This document shows positions 1 through 7,214 of a stretch of DNA of 8,071 nt, in pieces (positions within the stretch are counted from its first letter, which is position 1; each line of letters begins with the position of its first letter). The stretch is from the NCBI GenBank assembly GCA_030699855.1, contig JAUYKR010000065.1, forward strand, positions 1-8,071. Direction: 5' to 3'. The stretch comes from a bacterium (GTDB lineage: Bacteria > Patescibacteriota > Gracilibacteria > JAUYGZ01). Made by a program: the position numbers and the translations under genes. A model generated the notes under the pieces. It was not told the DNA's origin. It was given only the letters and a program-made list of their open reading frames with translations, and ran no database searches.

Positions 1-1563
1 ATTGGAAAAATAATTCAACATCCGGATTATCAGCTTAATTCCAGTATCTTCTATCAAGAAGACGTTGGTGAAAACGAAGTTATTCCACCTGAATTGCAAG
101 ATTCATTTACCCAAATCTTTCGACCTACTGACTCGCAATCCCACAATCAAGGAAGTATTTCTTACCCCCTTAGTTTTACTTTTCCACAGGACTCTCCTCA
201 TCCAGAATCACTTTACTTTATCCCCATCAACTCTCATTCGGAAATTCTTCTGGAGTATTCAGCTCACAGTGGAATACTGAAGCTCTCGACCACCAATCCT
301 GAAATTTCCACATCTCAAAAAATTATTACCAGCAGAAGCATTCCACTACTTTCCTTGACTCTTCCAGCAGGCAAAGGAACATTGATTCTCGAGAGCAGAA
401 AAATATCCCTAGAAGAAAATTTTCAAGAAAGCTTTTCCTATAGCGCTCTCAAGAATGCTGCTCTTGAGCGACCATCAGAAGGCAATATTGAGTCGACCAA
501 CATCATTTTTTTAAGCGAAATCCTAGAAGAGCACTCAAAGGCAATCTTAATGGCAGAACTTAGGCCAGACGACGGAGAGGCCAAATTCATACAAACCGTG
601 AATCATCAACCAGTATTCGCAGAGTCCTTTGAAAATGGACTCTGGAATAGCACGGTTTACGACTGCACCAATAAAATGCCAGGAGCACCAGTAATGGCAC
701 AGAATCTTTCCTGGGATGCGTCTGAAGGTGAAAAATCTCTCCAATTGCAATCAAAAAATCACTTCGCTTGCACACATCGATCATTTCCCTTTGAGGGCTT
801 GCCATATAGACTCTATAAACTTTCTCTCCAGTATAAGCTTACTAAGGGCTCCCATGCCTCTTTAGGATACACACTTGAAAAAGAAGGACGGGCATATAAA
901 AATATTGAACTGTCTTTTTCTGGCTCAGGCCCGAAATGGCAATACTATGAAACAATTGTCGAATTCGATGAAAATACTGATATTTTCAACTTGTCCCTCT
1001 ACGCCCCATCTGATGGAGAAGAGGAGATCATCGTTAATTACGATAATATAAAACTTGAAGATTATGCACCTAAAAGCTTGCAAAACTACTATCTTTACGA
1101 TGAAAGCGAACGTTCAGTTAAGCCACTCGTGAAGACGGTTGCTAAAAAAATAAATCCGACAAAGTACCGCTTGAAAATCCATTCGGCAACGGAAAATTTC
1201 TTACAAGTACTCTCGGAATCATTCAACAATCGCTGGAAAGTCTATCCTCAATATGTAAATAATAATAGCCTCCCCTCCGGCCCCCTCTGGGAAACCTGGT
1301 TCCAAGAACCACTCCCGGAAGAAAACCACCTGATGGTTAACGGCTACGCCAACTCCTGGTGGATCGATGTCGATGAAATCTGCAAAAAACAAAACAAGTG
1401 CATCCAAAATCCCGACGGCTCCTACGATCTTGAACTCGTCATTGAATTCTGGCCACAGCGACTCTTCTACATCGGCCTTGCCATTTCCGGAACAACTCTC
1501 CTCCTCATTCTCACATATTTAAGCCTCTCTGCCATCAGAAATCGGAGAAAAAACCTTGTCTAG
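1..1563 (+). CDS. Large membrane protein, C-terminal part (GT-C/YfhO-like, carbohydrate-binding-like lumenal domain); 5' end outside window
   Basis: The frame is open from base 1, so this is the last 520 residues of a larger protein. A TTG at 94 could be read as a start, but nothing favours it. Residues about 205-355 of the visible part resemble a CBM4/9-type jelly roll: they open with FENGLWN, contain the aromatic stretch WQYYETIVEF, and close with YDNIKLEDY. Near the end come SFNNRWKVYP, VNGYANSWWID and IEFWPQRLFYIG, a pattern I associate with the C-termini of large membrane glycosyltransferase-like proteins. One hydrophobic helix (about 488-512) and a basic tail RNRRKN follow, which puts the soluble part outside the membrane. 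It ends in TAG, 59 bp before the next gene on the same strand. The inferred role is surface glycan assembly or modification; the catalytic part is not visible. Composition changes inside the gene near 1260. Confidence 0.75.
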   Translation: MGKIIQHPDYQLNSSIFYQEDVGENEVIPPELQDSFTQIFRPTDSQSHNQGSISYPLSFTFPQDSPHPESLYFIPINSHSEILLEYSAHSGILKLSTTNPEISTSQKIITSRSIPLLSLTLPAGKGTLILESRKISLEENFQESFSYSALKNAALERPSEGNIESTNIIFLSEILEEHSKAILMAELRPDDGEAKFIQTVNHQPVFAESFENGLWNSTVYDCTNKMPGAPVMAQNLSWDASEGEKSLQLQSKNHFACTHRSFPFEGLPYRLYKLSLQYKLTKGSHASLGYTLEKEGRAYKNIELSFSGSGPKWQYYETIVEFDENTDIFNLSLYAPSDGEEEIIVNYDNIKLEDYAPKSLQNYYLYDESERSVKPLVKTVAKKINPTKYRLKIHSATENFLQVLSESFNNRWKVYPQYVNNNSLPSGPLWETWFQEPLPEENHLMVNGYANSWWIDVDEICKKQNKCIQNPDGSYDLELVIEFWPQRLFYIGLAISGTTLLLILTYLSLSAIRNRRKNLV

Positions 1564-1622
1564 ACCCTCCCAACCCGCAACAATAGTCCAAGAATTGCCG
1601 GGCTCTTTTTCCGCACCGCTCC

Positions 1623-3569
1623 ATGCCAGACGAAACTGAAAACTCCTCGCGAAGCCACTACAAAATCCCCGTTCGCGGACCGCTCTCTTTCCTGGTCGCC
1701 CTGGGCGAGGACTTTACCTACACCGCCTGCGACAGGCTGTGGAAGCGGGGAAAGCAGTTCTGGAGCTACCTTCAGCGCGAAGATACCCAGGCTAAACTCC
1801 AGCGAGCCAAAGTCACTCTCAAATCCCGCCTCACCCCTTATCAACTCGAAGACCCGAGGAACTACTGGGGCCGCTTAAAGAATACTCTCTCCCCCGCCCA
1901 CCTGGGCCTAAAGAAAGCTCATCGAGACCTCAGCTGGAACAAGATCAGTACCGTCCTTCTGGGCGTGCTGATGATTATACTCTGGAATCTGGTCAGCCCC
2001 CAGGCAGCCCTGCTCTGGCTCACCTTCGCCGCCTTTTTTCTGTTCAACTGGGACAATCGCGTCATCGCCGTCGCTACCCTGAGCGGTTTGATCGCCATTC
2101 CCTTCGTGCTGTTTTGGGAAAATCAGGTGCTGGCCGAACAACTGGCCATCCTGGTCTACTACCTGCTCGGCATCACCGTGCTGCTCCAAGTCTTGAACTG
2201 GAACAGCCAGCCCGACAAGTTCTTTTTGAAGGGCGCTTTTTGGCTGGTACGGAAGTTCGCCAACAGCTTTCCCCGCCTTAGCACTACCCTGGCCCTGCTG
2301 ACCTTTTCTGCCCGTGGGCTATTCGTCATCACCGCCATTCTGGTCATCGCCAGCGGAGTGGCCATTGTCCGCTCCCTGCATCCCCCCTACGAGATCATTA
2401 CCCACCAGACGGCTGAGCAGGAGGTGGCCTTTACCGGCATGGCTCCGGAAGGTACTCAGAGTATTACCGTCAATGGACAACTCTTGAAAGAGTATCAAGC
2501 CAACAGCCCAGCCTGGTTATACAGTGCTTCAGTAGCCGGTAAAACCATGCAAGAGGGGTTCAACAGTTACAAGTTAGTGGCCACCAGTCAGACTGGCAGA
2601 GAGTCGGTGCTGGCCAGGGTAGACGTCACCTACGATCCCCACTTCATTCCTCCCATCGCCCAAAGCCCGATTCGCTTTGACGGCATTGAGAAGATCAACG
2701 AAACCGCCTATACCCTGCGCGGATTTGTTCCCCGCGAAACCGCTTCCCTCACCGTCAATGGAATCGAAGCCAGCAATTACCAGCCCTTTAACACCTTTTG
2801 GAAGCACCTGTTGAGCGCGGAAAAAGGCAATCTGAAGGAAGGTGAGAATACCGTCCTCATCAGCGCCAAAGACACGGAAGGCAATATTTTAGGTACTCAC
2901 CAGCTCATCCTGAAGCTGGAAAATAAGAATCTGATTACTGTCAGTCAGACGGATCTGACTGAGATAGCCCAACAAGAGGCTCCGGCTGTGGAGGAGCAGG
3001 TGATAGCCGAGCTGAGAACGGATCTGAAAAACCAAGGCTTCGCCCCACAAGAGATTGATGAACTGGTAACACTGGTGCAAAAAAATGACGAGGACGGCGT
3101 CAACGCTTTCCTGGCCACTCGAGTCCCTCCCACCACCCCAGAACCAACTCCCGCCAATCACGCAGCCGCCCCTGCTGAGCCAACCACCGCATCTGAAAAA
3201 CCAGCTCCCAGCTCCCAACTCCAAACTCCCAACTCCTCACTCCAAACTCCCAACTCCTCACTCCCAACTCCTAACTCCCAACTCCTCACTCCCGACTCCC
3301 CACTCCCAACTGATCTCAACATCACCATTACCCGCCCCCAATACGACCGCTACATCCTTTCCGGAAAAAGTTTGCCCGGCACGGTTACGGTCAGAGTCAA
3401 TGGTACCTCTCTGAAGAAATTTAAAGCGGGCGATGCCAGCTGGCAATTTATGGTCAATCAACAGCTCGGCAACCTGGAGGAAGGCGAGAATATTTATTCT
3501 GTTCAGCTCCTGGACGCTCAGGGAAAATTGATCAAAAGGGAAAAACTGACCGTCTATCACTGGCTTTAA
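1623..3569 (+). CDS. Five-helix membrane protein with three extracytoplasmic Ig-like repeats
   Basis: The 648-residue protein starts at the first ATG after a 59-bp gap; no clear ribosome binding site is seen. Residues 1-105 are hydrophilic and basic, probably cytoplasmic. Five hydrophobic helices follow at about 108-125, 128-143, 147-165, 172-193 and 232-251. Three Ig-like modules (about 256-338, 342-433 and 565-648) share the pattern VNG, then Y or F, then W, then L-x-EG-x-N, and resemble the Ig-like modules found in glucodextranase-type and other surface proteins. Between modules 2 and 3 lie a charged helical segment (about 440-500) and a Pro/Ser/Thr linker encoded by a 7-bp tandem repeat. 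An odd number of helices with a cytoplasmic N-terminus puts the modules outside the cell. It sits between two glycan-type membrane proteins, so a part in surface assembly is likely; no enzyme motif is seen and no family name can be given with confidence. Confidence 0.8.
   Translation: MPDETENSSRSHYKIPVRGPLSFLVALGEDFTYTACDRLWKRGKQFWSYLQREDTQAKLQRAKVTLKSRLTPYQLEDPRNYWGRLKNTLSPAHLGLKKAHRDLSWNKISTVLLGVLMIILWNLVSPQAALLWLTFAAFFLFNWDNRVIAVATLSGLIAIPFVLFWENQVLAEQLAILVYYLLGITVLLQVLNWNSQPDKFFLKGAFWLVRKFANSFPRLSTTLALLTFSARGLFVITAILVIASGVAIVRSLHPPYEIITHQTAEQEVAFTGMAPEGTQSITVNGQLLKEYQANSPAWLYSASVAGKTMQEGFNSYKLVATSQTGRESVLARVDVTYDPHFIPPIAQSPIRFDGIEKINETAYTLRGFVPRETASLTVNGIEASNYQPFNTFWKHLLSAEKGNLKEGENTVLISAKDTEGNILGTHQLILKLENKNLITVSQTDLTEIAQQEAPAVEEQVIAELRTDLKNQGFAPQEIDELVTLVQKNDEDGVNAFLATRVPPTTPEPTPANHAAAPAEPTTASEKPAPSSQLQTPNSSLQTPNSSLPTPNSQLLTPDSPLPTDLNITITRPQYDRYILSGKSLPGTVTVRVNGTSLKKFKAGDASWQFMVNQQLGNLEEGENIYSVQLLDAQGKLIKREKLTVYHWL
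3202..3306 (+). repeat. Heptanucleotide tandem repeat, 15 units, inside a coding region
   Basis: Fifteen consecutive 7-bp units have the consensus CAACTCC. Every unit ends in CTCC, and variants occur mainly in the first two or three bases (CAGCTCC, AAACTCC, TCACTCC, TAACTCC, CGACTCC). The array is 105 bp, which preserves the frame, and encodes a seven-residue period such as LQTPNSS and LPTPNSQ. Because 7 is not a multiple of 3, the same kind of heptapeptide is read in all three forward frames, and each gained or lost unit shifts the downstream frame. It joins the helical segment to the last Ig-like module. Similar heptanucleotide arrays are known in cyanobacteria (STRR sequences). Confidence 0.95.
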
Positions 3570-3572
3570 ATC

Positions 3573-5351
3573 ATGAAGCGCCATCTGGCCCCACTGTTGT
3601 TCTATACCGCCACCGCCATAGCCATTCTCTGGCAACTGCTGCTGCCCGGCTATATTCCCCTGCACGTGAGCGGGGCCCATCCCCAGGTCTTTTTTGAGCA
3701 CTGGTATGAATACCTCAACCTGTATAACTTACTCTACTACCTGCTGAATCTGATCCTTCCCAACTGGATCGTCATGAAGCTGCTCATGGTAGGACTGGTG
3801 CTGGGAACGGGCCTGAGCATGCACCACACCCTGCCGGTGAAGAGAACCAGTCTGCGCTATCTGGCCGGATTTTTTTACGTGGTTAACCCCTTCTTCCACA
3901 CCCGATTGATGATCGGACATCTGCACGTGGTAGCCGGTTACGCCCTTTTTCCCTTGGCCATCTACTTCCTCCGTAAGTTAAAGCTGAAGAATGTCAAAAG
4001 CTGGAAAAATCTCCTTTTGATCAGCTTTTTACTGGCCAACATCAGCATCCATCTGGGCTATATTTTCGCCGCTTTTACCGGGCTCTTCGCCCTCACTCAC
4101 CTGCTGAAGAAGAAGTTCAAGAAAGCCTGTGTCATAGTTGGAATCGTAGCTCTCGGCTCACTACTGAACGTTCAGATCTTTTTCGGAAAAACCCTCAGCG
4201 CGGTGGAAAGTTTTAACGAGCAGCACTTCGGCGGCTACGCTACCGCCGTGGATCCGGACTATGGAGCCCTGGGCAACGTGCTAGGCCTGTACGGCTACGC
4301 CCTGGAGCCTTATTTACAACACAACGGCTACCTCCTGACGAAATCGCTGTTGCCGTTTTGGCCGGTTTTGAGCGGTCTGTTCTTCGTCGTCGCCCTCATG
4401 GGATGGTTTCGAAACCGGAAAAAAGCCCCCCTCTTTTTTCTCTGTTCGCTCCTGTTTCTGATTTTCTCCATCATCATCGCCACTGGCACCAGCTCGGCCT
4501 GGACGAGTAAGATCTTTATCTTCTTTCGGGATAACTTGCCCTTCTTCTCCGGCTTTCGCGAACCGCAGAAATGGGTGGCTTTTATCAGTTTCTTCTTGGC
4601 CTTTTTCGGCAGCCTGGGCCTGGGCAGCCTCTTACCTACACCTAGAAAAAGATCCGAGAAAGATTTTTTAGAAGAAAAAAGTAGCGGGGGCAGTGGTGTT
4701 ATTTTCGAAGCGAGGACAAGGAATGAACAGTGGAAATTAAACCGTACAGACATGCGTTTAGTTCCGCAGCGAGAAAATAACATCATTGTCCCCGCTACCA
4801 GAGAAAAACTCATAAAAATCCGCACCGCCACAGGCCTTATCCTCGCCTTCTCAATCATCATCCTCTCCAACATCACCCTGTTCGGCGGATTTTTTGGCCG
4901 CATGCAGCCGTTTTGGTACCCGGCCGACTGGCACACCGCCAAGGAGTTGATCTTTAAAAAATCTCACTGTCTGAACCAAACCAACTGCGAACTGCAAAAA
5001 CTGCTCTTCCTTCCCTGGAATATTTACATCACCCCAGATTTTACCAAGAAGACTTTCATCGCCTCGCCGGGAAAGCGTTTCTTCGCCCCCATTCCCGTGG
5101 TTCAGAGCAAGTATATGGAGGGCTACAACCGACCGGAAGATCCGGTATCGGACACGGTTCAACGGTTCCTCATCAACCCAGGTCCGGGGCAACTGGCGGA
5201 ACTGGCAAAGCTCGATATCCGATGGATCGTCTATTCCAAACACCATGAACTGACCGACGTCTATGATTACCGCTTTCTGGAACAATCCGAATTCCTCGAC
5301 CTCATTTTTGAGGGAAAAACTCTTCAGCTGTATCACTTCGACAAAAAGTAG
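3573..5351 (+). CDS. Multi-pass membrane protein, YfhO/GT-C glycosyltransferase-like
   Basis: The 592-residue protein begins with ATG only 3 bp after the preceding stop, so the two genes are probably cotranscribed and translationally coupled. About 11-12 hydrophobic helices cover residues 8-438, followed by a soluble domain (about 439-592). The GFREPQKW motif at 327-334, just before a helix, is one I associate with YfhO-like and related GT-C membrane proteins, which transfer sugars from lipid carriers outside the membrane. The first extracytoplasmic loop (GYIPLHVSGAHPQVFFEHW) has no clear GT-C aspartate; E42 is its first acidic residue, so activity is uncertain. The loop between the helices at 330-353 and 420-438 is unusually long and charged. 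Most of it (residues 370-409) is encoded by a palindromic element inserted in frame. The gene ends in TAG. Confidence 0.75.
   Translation: MKRHLAPLLFYTATAIAILWQLLLPGYIPLHVSGAHPQVFFEHWYEYLNLYNLLYYLLNLILPNWIVMKLLMVGLVLGTGLSMHHTLPVKRTSLRYLAGFFYVVNPFFHTRLMIGHLHVVAGYALFPLAIYFLRKLKLKNVKSWKNLLLISFLLANISIHLGYIFAAFTGLFALTHLLKKKFKKACVIVGIVALGSLLNVQIFFGKTLSAVESFNEQHFGGYATAVDPDYGALGNVLGLYGYALEPYLQHNGYLLTKSLLPFWPVLSGLFFVVALMGWFRNRKKAPLFFLCSLLFLIFSIIIATGTSSAWTSKIFIFFRDNLPFFSGFREPQKWVAFISFFLAFFGSLGLGSLLPTPRKRSEKDFLEEKSSGGSGVIFEARTRNEQWKLNRTDMRLVPQRENNIIVPATREKLIKIRTATGLILAFSIIILSNITLFGGFFGRMQPFWYPADWHTAKELIFKKSHCLNQTNCELQKLLFLPWNIYITPDFTKKTFIASPGKRFFAPIPVVQSKYMEGYNRPEDPVSDTVQRFLINPGPGQLAELAKLDIRWIVYSKHHELTDVYDYRFLEQSEFLDLIFEGKTLQLYHFDKK
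4681..4798 (+). mobile_element. Palindromic element copy 1, in frame within the YfhO-like gene
   Basis: Arms 4681-4706 and 4773-4798 pair over 26 positions. Twenty-three are Watson-Crick pairs, and three (4690/4789, 4693/4786, 4696/4783) are G-T, which would be G-U in the sense mRNA. The inner 66 nt start with GAAGCGAGGACA and end with TTCCGCAGCGA. These two motifs can form a short second helix (4712-4716 with 4763-4767, one A-G mismatch), separated from the arms by a 5+5 nt internal loop. The same core occurs at 7444-7508 with unrelated arms, so this is a repeated element rather than a chance palindrome. It encodes FEARTRNEQWKL and following residues in a loop between two membrane helices. 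No target-site duplication is clear; both flanks are A-rich (agaaaaa). In-frame palindromic elements in genes are known elsewhere, for example Rickettsia RPE. Calling it mobile is inference. Confidence 0.7.
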
Positions 5352-5398
5352 CAAAACGATAAGCTCGCTTGCTGTAAACTAAAAAACCAAAAGCGGGG

Positions 5399-5427
5399 TT
5401 CAGCGATGACTAAAAAAGTGATACAAT
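5399..5427 (+). promoter_or_regulatory. Putative sigma70-type promoter for the secreted-protein gene
   Basis: A good -10 box, TACAAT (5422-5427), is preceded by TG one base upstream (an extended -10). A weak -35, TTCAGC (5399-5404), lies 17 bp away. Transcription would start near 5434. The ATG at 5426 lies inside the -10 box, which argues that translation begins at the later ATG, 5462. Confidence 0.5.
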
Positions 5428-5461
5428 GAGAGTAAGAATTTATTTCTCTTCTTTGCCTGTC

Positions 5462-6298
5462 ATGAATTTCTTCACAAAGAGTACTGCTTTCTCCCTTATA
5501 TTTGGTGTCATCAGTGGTTTCATTCCAGGCGCTTTCGCCGGAGCACCAGCAGCCAATCAGCCCGTTCAAGGCGTTCCCATCGACACACCGTTCACCATTC
5601 CAGAGGCCATCCGAAACAGTATCGGCGGGGGAAGAAGTGGTAGCGCAGCCATTCAATTTTTAAATATCGGCAGATCAACCGGAGGTGGCTCCACCACAAG
5701 TTCCGCCAGCGCCATCAACAACCTGGCTAGAAGTTTGCGCAAAGAAGTAAAAATTGTTCAGAAGGGACAGGACTCCATGGCTCGGTATACCATCCGGAGG
5801 TCAGATCCTGCCACAGCAGGACGAACTGTTGATTCCGGAAGAATCGGAAATAGTCGGAGCCTGACTGCTGTTTACGGTCAACTGCGCGGAGCGGCCCCTG
5901 CCTCCATCCTGGGAGCCATAGGAGGACCTGATGGAGATCTCAACAGAGCTTTTGCTACATCAATCCAGGGGCAGAATCGTCTAGAAATTCCCCTACAACT
6001 CCGTGAAGACAGAGGAAGGCGCGCCCAGGTTATTCATCAATTAGGTTCCAGCCAGGATCCTCTCACTACCAGACTGCAAGGATATCACAAAGCTCTTACG
6101 GAAAAGGAAAATAAGGTTAACAAACTTTTAGCGCAGATTGCGGACCTAACGCAACGCCGAGAGCAGGCTGAGCAGAACGGCATGAGTATCACTTCCATCG
6201 ACTTGCTCATTTCCAGAGCCCTCAAAGGACTTGAGCTGACGCTCCGCTTTATTGCGATAGCCCAGAAACAGTTCTATGGAATTTTGGAAGGTCTTTAA
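5462..6298 (+). CDS. Secreted protein of unknown function with a C-terminal coiled coil
   Basis: From ATG 5462 the product has 278 residues. An in-frame ATG at 5426 would add 12, but it overlaps the likely -10 box, and starting at 5462 gives a textbook signal peptide: MNFFTK, a hydrophobic stretch, then AFA before GAPAANQ. The mature part has Gly/Ser-rich stretches (IGGGRSGS, GGGSTTSS), a middle region with many Arg residues, and a probable coiled coil (KALTEKENKVNKLLAQIADL and following), ending in a short hydrophobic helix. I do not recognise a family. It has its own promoter and lies downstream of the glycan-type operon, so it may be an envelope or periplasmic protein. Its TAA overlaps the stop of the converging gene. 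Confidence 0.65.
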   Translation: MNFFTKSTAFSLIFGVISGFIPGAFAGAPAANQPVQGVPIDTPFTIPEAIRNSIGGGRSGSAAIQFLNIGRSTGGGSTTSSASAINNLARSLRKEVKIVQKGQDSMARYTIRRSDPATAGRTVDSGRIGNSRSLTAVYGQLRGAAPASILGAIGGPDGDLNRAFATSIQGQNRLEIPLQLREDRGRRAQVIHQLGSSQDPLTTRLQGYHKALTEKENKVNKLLAQIADLTQRREQAEQNGMSITSIDLLISRALKGLELTLRFIAIAQKQFYGILEGL

Positions 6299-6981
6299 TC
6301 CTTCCTCTTAAACACCTCACCGATATCCTTGATCATTTCTTCGCGTTGTTCTTCGACATCGAAGACCTTTCCTTTACTCTGCCCCAAGGCATCATCTATC
6401 CAGGCGGCCTCACCGCCGGTCTTTTGCTTTTGTCCGGCTGAAGAGCCCTGATTTGACTGATGGTGCAGCTTGACCATTTTCGAGAAGGCCTCCTGAATTT
6501 CCCGGGCCTGAATGACGTTTCGAAGCACCTCTCGTTCGCCGTTGGCGGTGAAAATGTAGACGTAAGCGGTATCGGAAAGCAGCGACAATAAACCTTTTTT
6601 CTCGACCTTGAAGTCTTCGACCTTGTTGGGCAGGATTTCCCGCTCGATGATCTGCGACAGACCTTTGTAGCCGAAGCGAAGCAGCCTCTGGTTGGTGATC
6701 ACGCAGCCGGACAACTGGGCGTTCACGCAGCGGACGAAGAAATAGGTGGTCATGATCAATCCATAGCAGCTGTACAAAAACCACAACACGTTTCTGGCGC
6801 CCACATCGTCAATCCCGCCTCCGGTACTCAGAAAAAACAGGGCCAGAAAGGGCAGAAAAACCGACATTGCGAACAGCAAGGGCAGGCGCAGGTGCATCAG
6901 CGGATGACCGCTGCAGTTGTGGAGAACCTCCTCTCCTTCGCGAAGACTTTTGAGGATGATTTTATGACTGCGAAGACCCAT
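6295..6981 (-). CDS. Membrane protein with a bacterial PH domain (bPH_2/YdbS-like)
   Basis: The 228-residue protein has two membrane helices (about 31-52 and 63-84) followed by a PH-like domain (about 90-165). That domain carries the hallmark VITNQRLL, then REILPNKVEDFKVEKKG and YIFTANGEREVLRNV, as in bPH_2 (YdbS/YdbT-like) proteins. A hydrophilic tail rich in Gln, Glu and Lys reaches into the cytoplasm. The PH-like fold usually binds lipids or partner proteins; no enzyme is implied. The ATG at 6981 shares its A with the TAA of the small upstream gene (TAATG), so translation is probably coupled. No separate Shine-Dalgarno sequence is visible. The stop at 6295-6297 overlaps the stop of the converging gene. 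Confidence 0.8.
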   Translation of the reverse strand: MGLRSHKIILKSLREGEEVLHNCSGHPLMHLRLPLLFAMSVFLPFLALFFLSTGGGIDDVGARNVLWFLYSCYGLIMTTYFFVRCVNAQLSGCVITNQRLLRFGYKGLSQIIEREILPNKVEDFKVEKKGLLSLLSDTAYVYIFTANGEREVLRNVIQAREIQEAFSKMVKLHHQSNQGSSAGQKQKTGGEAAWIDDALGQSKGKVFDVEEQREEMIKDIGEVFKRKD

Positions 6982-7160
6982 TACAATTGAAAGAGAAAAT
7001 ACAACGAGAGCGCCAAAAAAAGAACTCCAAAAAAAGCAGAACCCGCCAGAACATGCCGGAGGTAGTAAGGGTTATAAATTTCTCGCTTAACCTTGTTGAG
7101 GGTAATGAGCACGCAGACCCCCAGGATCAGCAAGAGGATAAAGGAGAGGAGATACCACAT
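6981..7160 (-). CDS. Small membrane protein, 59 residues, two helices
   Basis: ATG at 7160 to TAA at 6983-6981 gives 59 residues. It starts MWYLLSFILLLILGVCVLIT (helix 1), continues with a charged stretch NKVKREIYNPYYLRHV, and has a second helix AGSAFFGVLFLALSLYFLFQ. Its stop overlaps the start codon of the PH-domain gene in TAATG, and a good promoter lies 25 bp upstream (-10 at 7185-7190), which together make it a convincing first gene of a two-gene operon. It belongs to no family I recognise. With the PH-domain protein it may form a small membrane complex; this rests only on gene order. Confidence 0.65.
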   Translation of the reverse strand: MWYLLSFILLLILGVCVLITLNKVKREIYNPYYLRHVLAGSAFFGVLFLALSLYFLFQL

Positions 7161-7184
7161 CGTACACTCTAAAAAAACGCCTCA

Positions 7185-7212
7185 ACTATAGCGAAGCTTG
7201 GGCAAAGTGCAA
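7185..7212 (-). promoter_or_regulatory. Putative sigma70-type promoter for the small membrane protein/PH-domain operon
   Basis: Read on the minus strand, -35 TTGCAC (7207-7212) and -10 TATAGT (7185-7190) are separated by 16 bp. Transcription would begin near 7178, leaving a leader of about 18 nt before ATG 7160. The leader has only a weak ribosome-site candidate (TAGAG). The -35 box lies 2 bp from the end of the partial tRNA copy. Confidence 0.5.
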
Positions 7213-7214
7213 GG

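Noticed and set aside
1564..1622. Promoter between the first and second genes
   Set aside because: No convincing -10/-35 pair is visible in the 59 bp; cotranscription is simpler.
1704..1711. Single GCGAGGAC matching the palindromic-element core
   Set aside because: It has no matching TTCCGCAGC at the expected distance and no flanking inverted arms; it encodes ordinary residues of the gene (GED).
3085..3414. 109-codon plus-strand frame with heptapeptide repeats
   Set aside because: It is the second frame of the 7-bp repeat inside the Ig-like gene; a 7-bp repeat stays open in several frames automatically.
3258..3701. 147-codon minus-strand frame over the end of the Ig-like gene
   Set aside because: It is a shadow of two well-supported plus-strand genes and shows no domain or start signal of its own.
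4328..4942. 204-codon minus-strand frame opposite the YfhO-like gene
   Set aside because: The plus frame has clear membrane helices and family motifs; this is its antisense.
5352..5398. Terminator after the YfhO-like gene
   Set aside because: Only 4-5 bp stems can be drawn and no U tract follows them.
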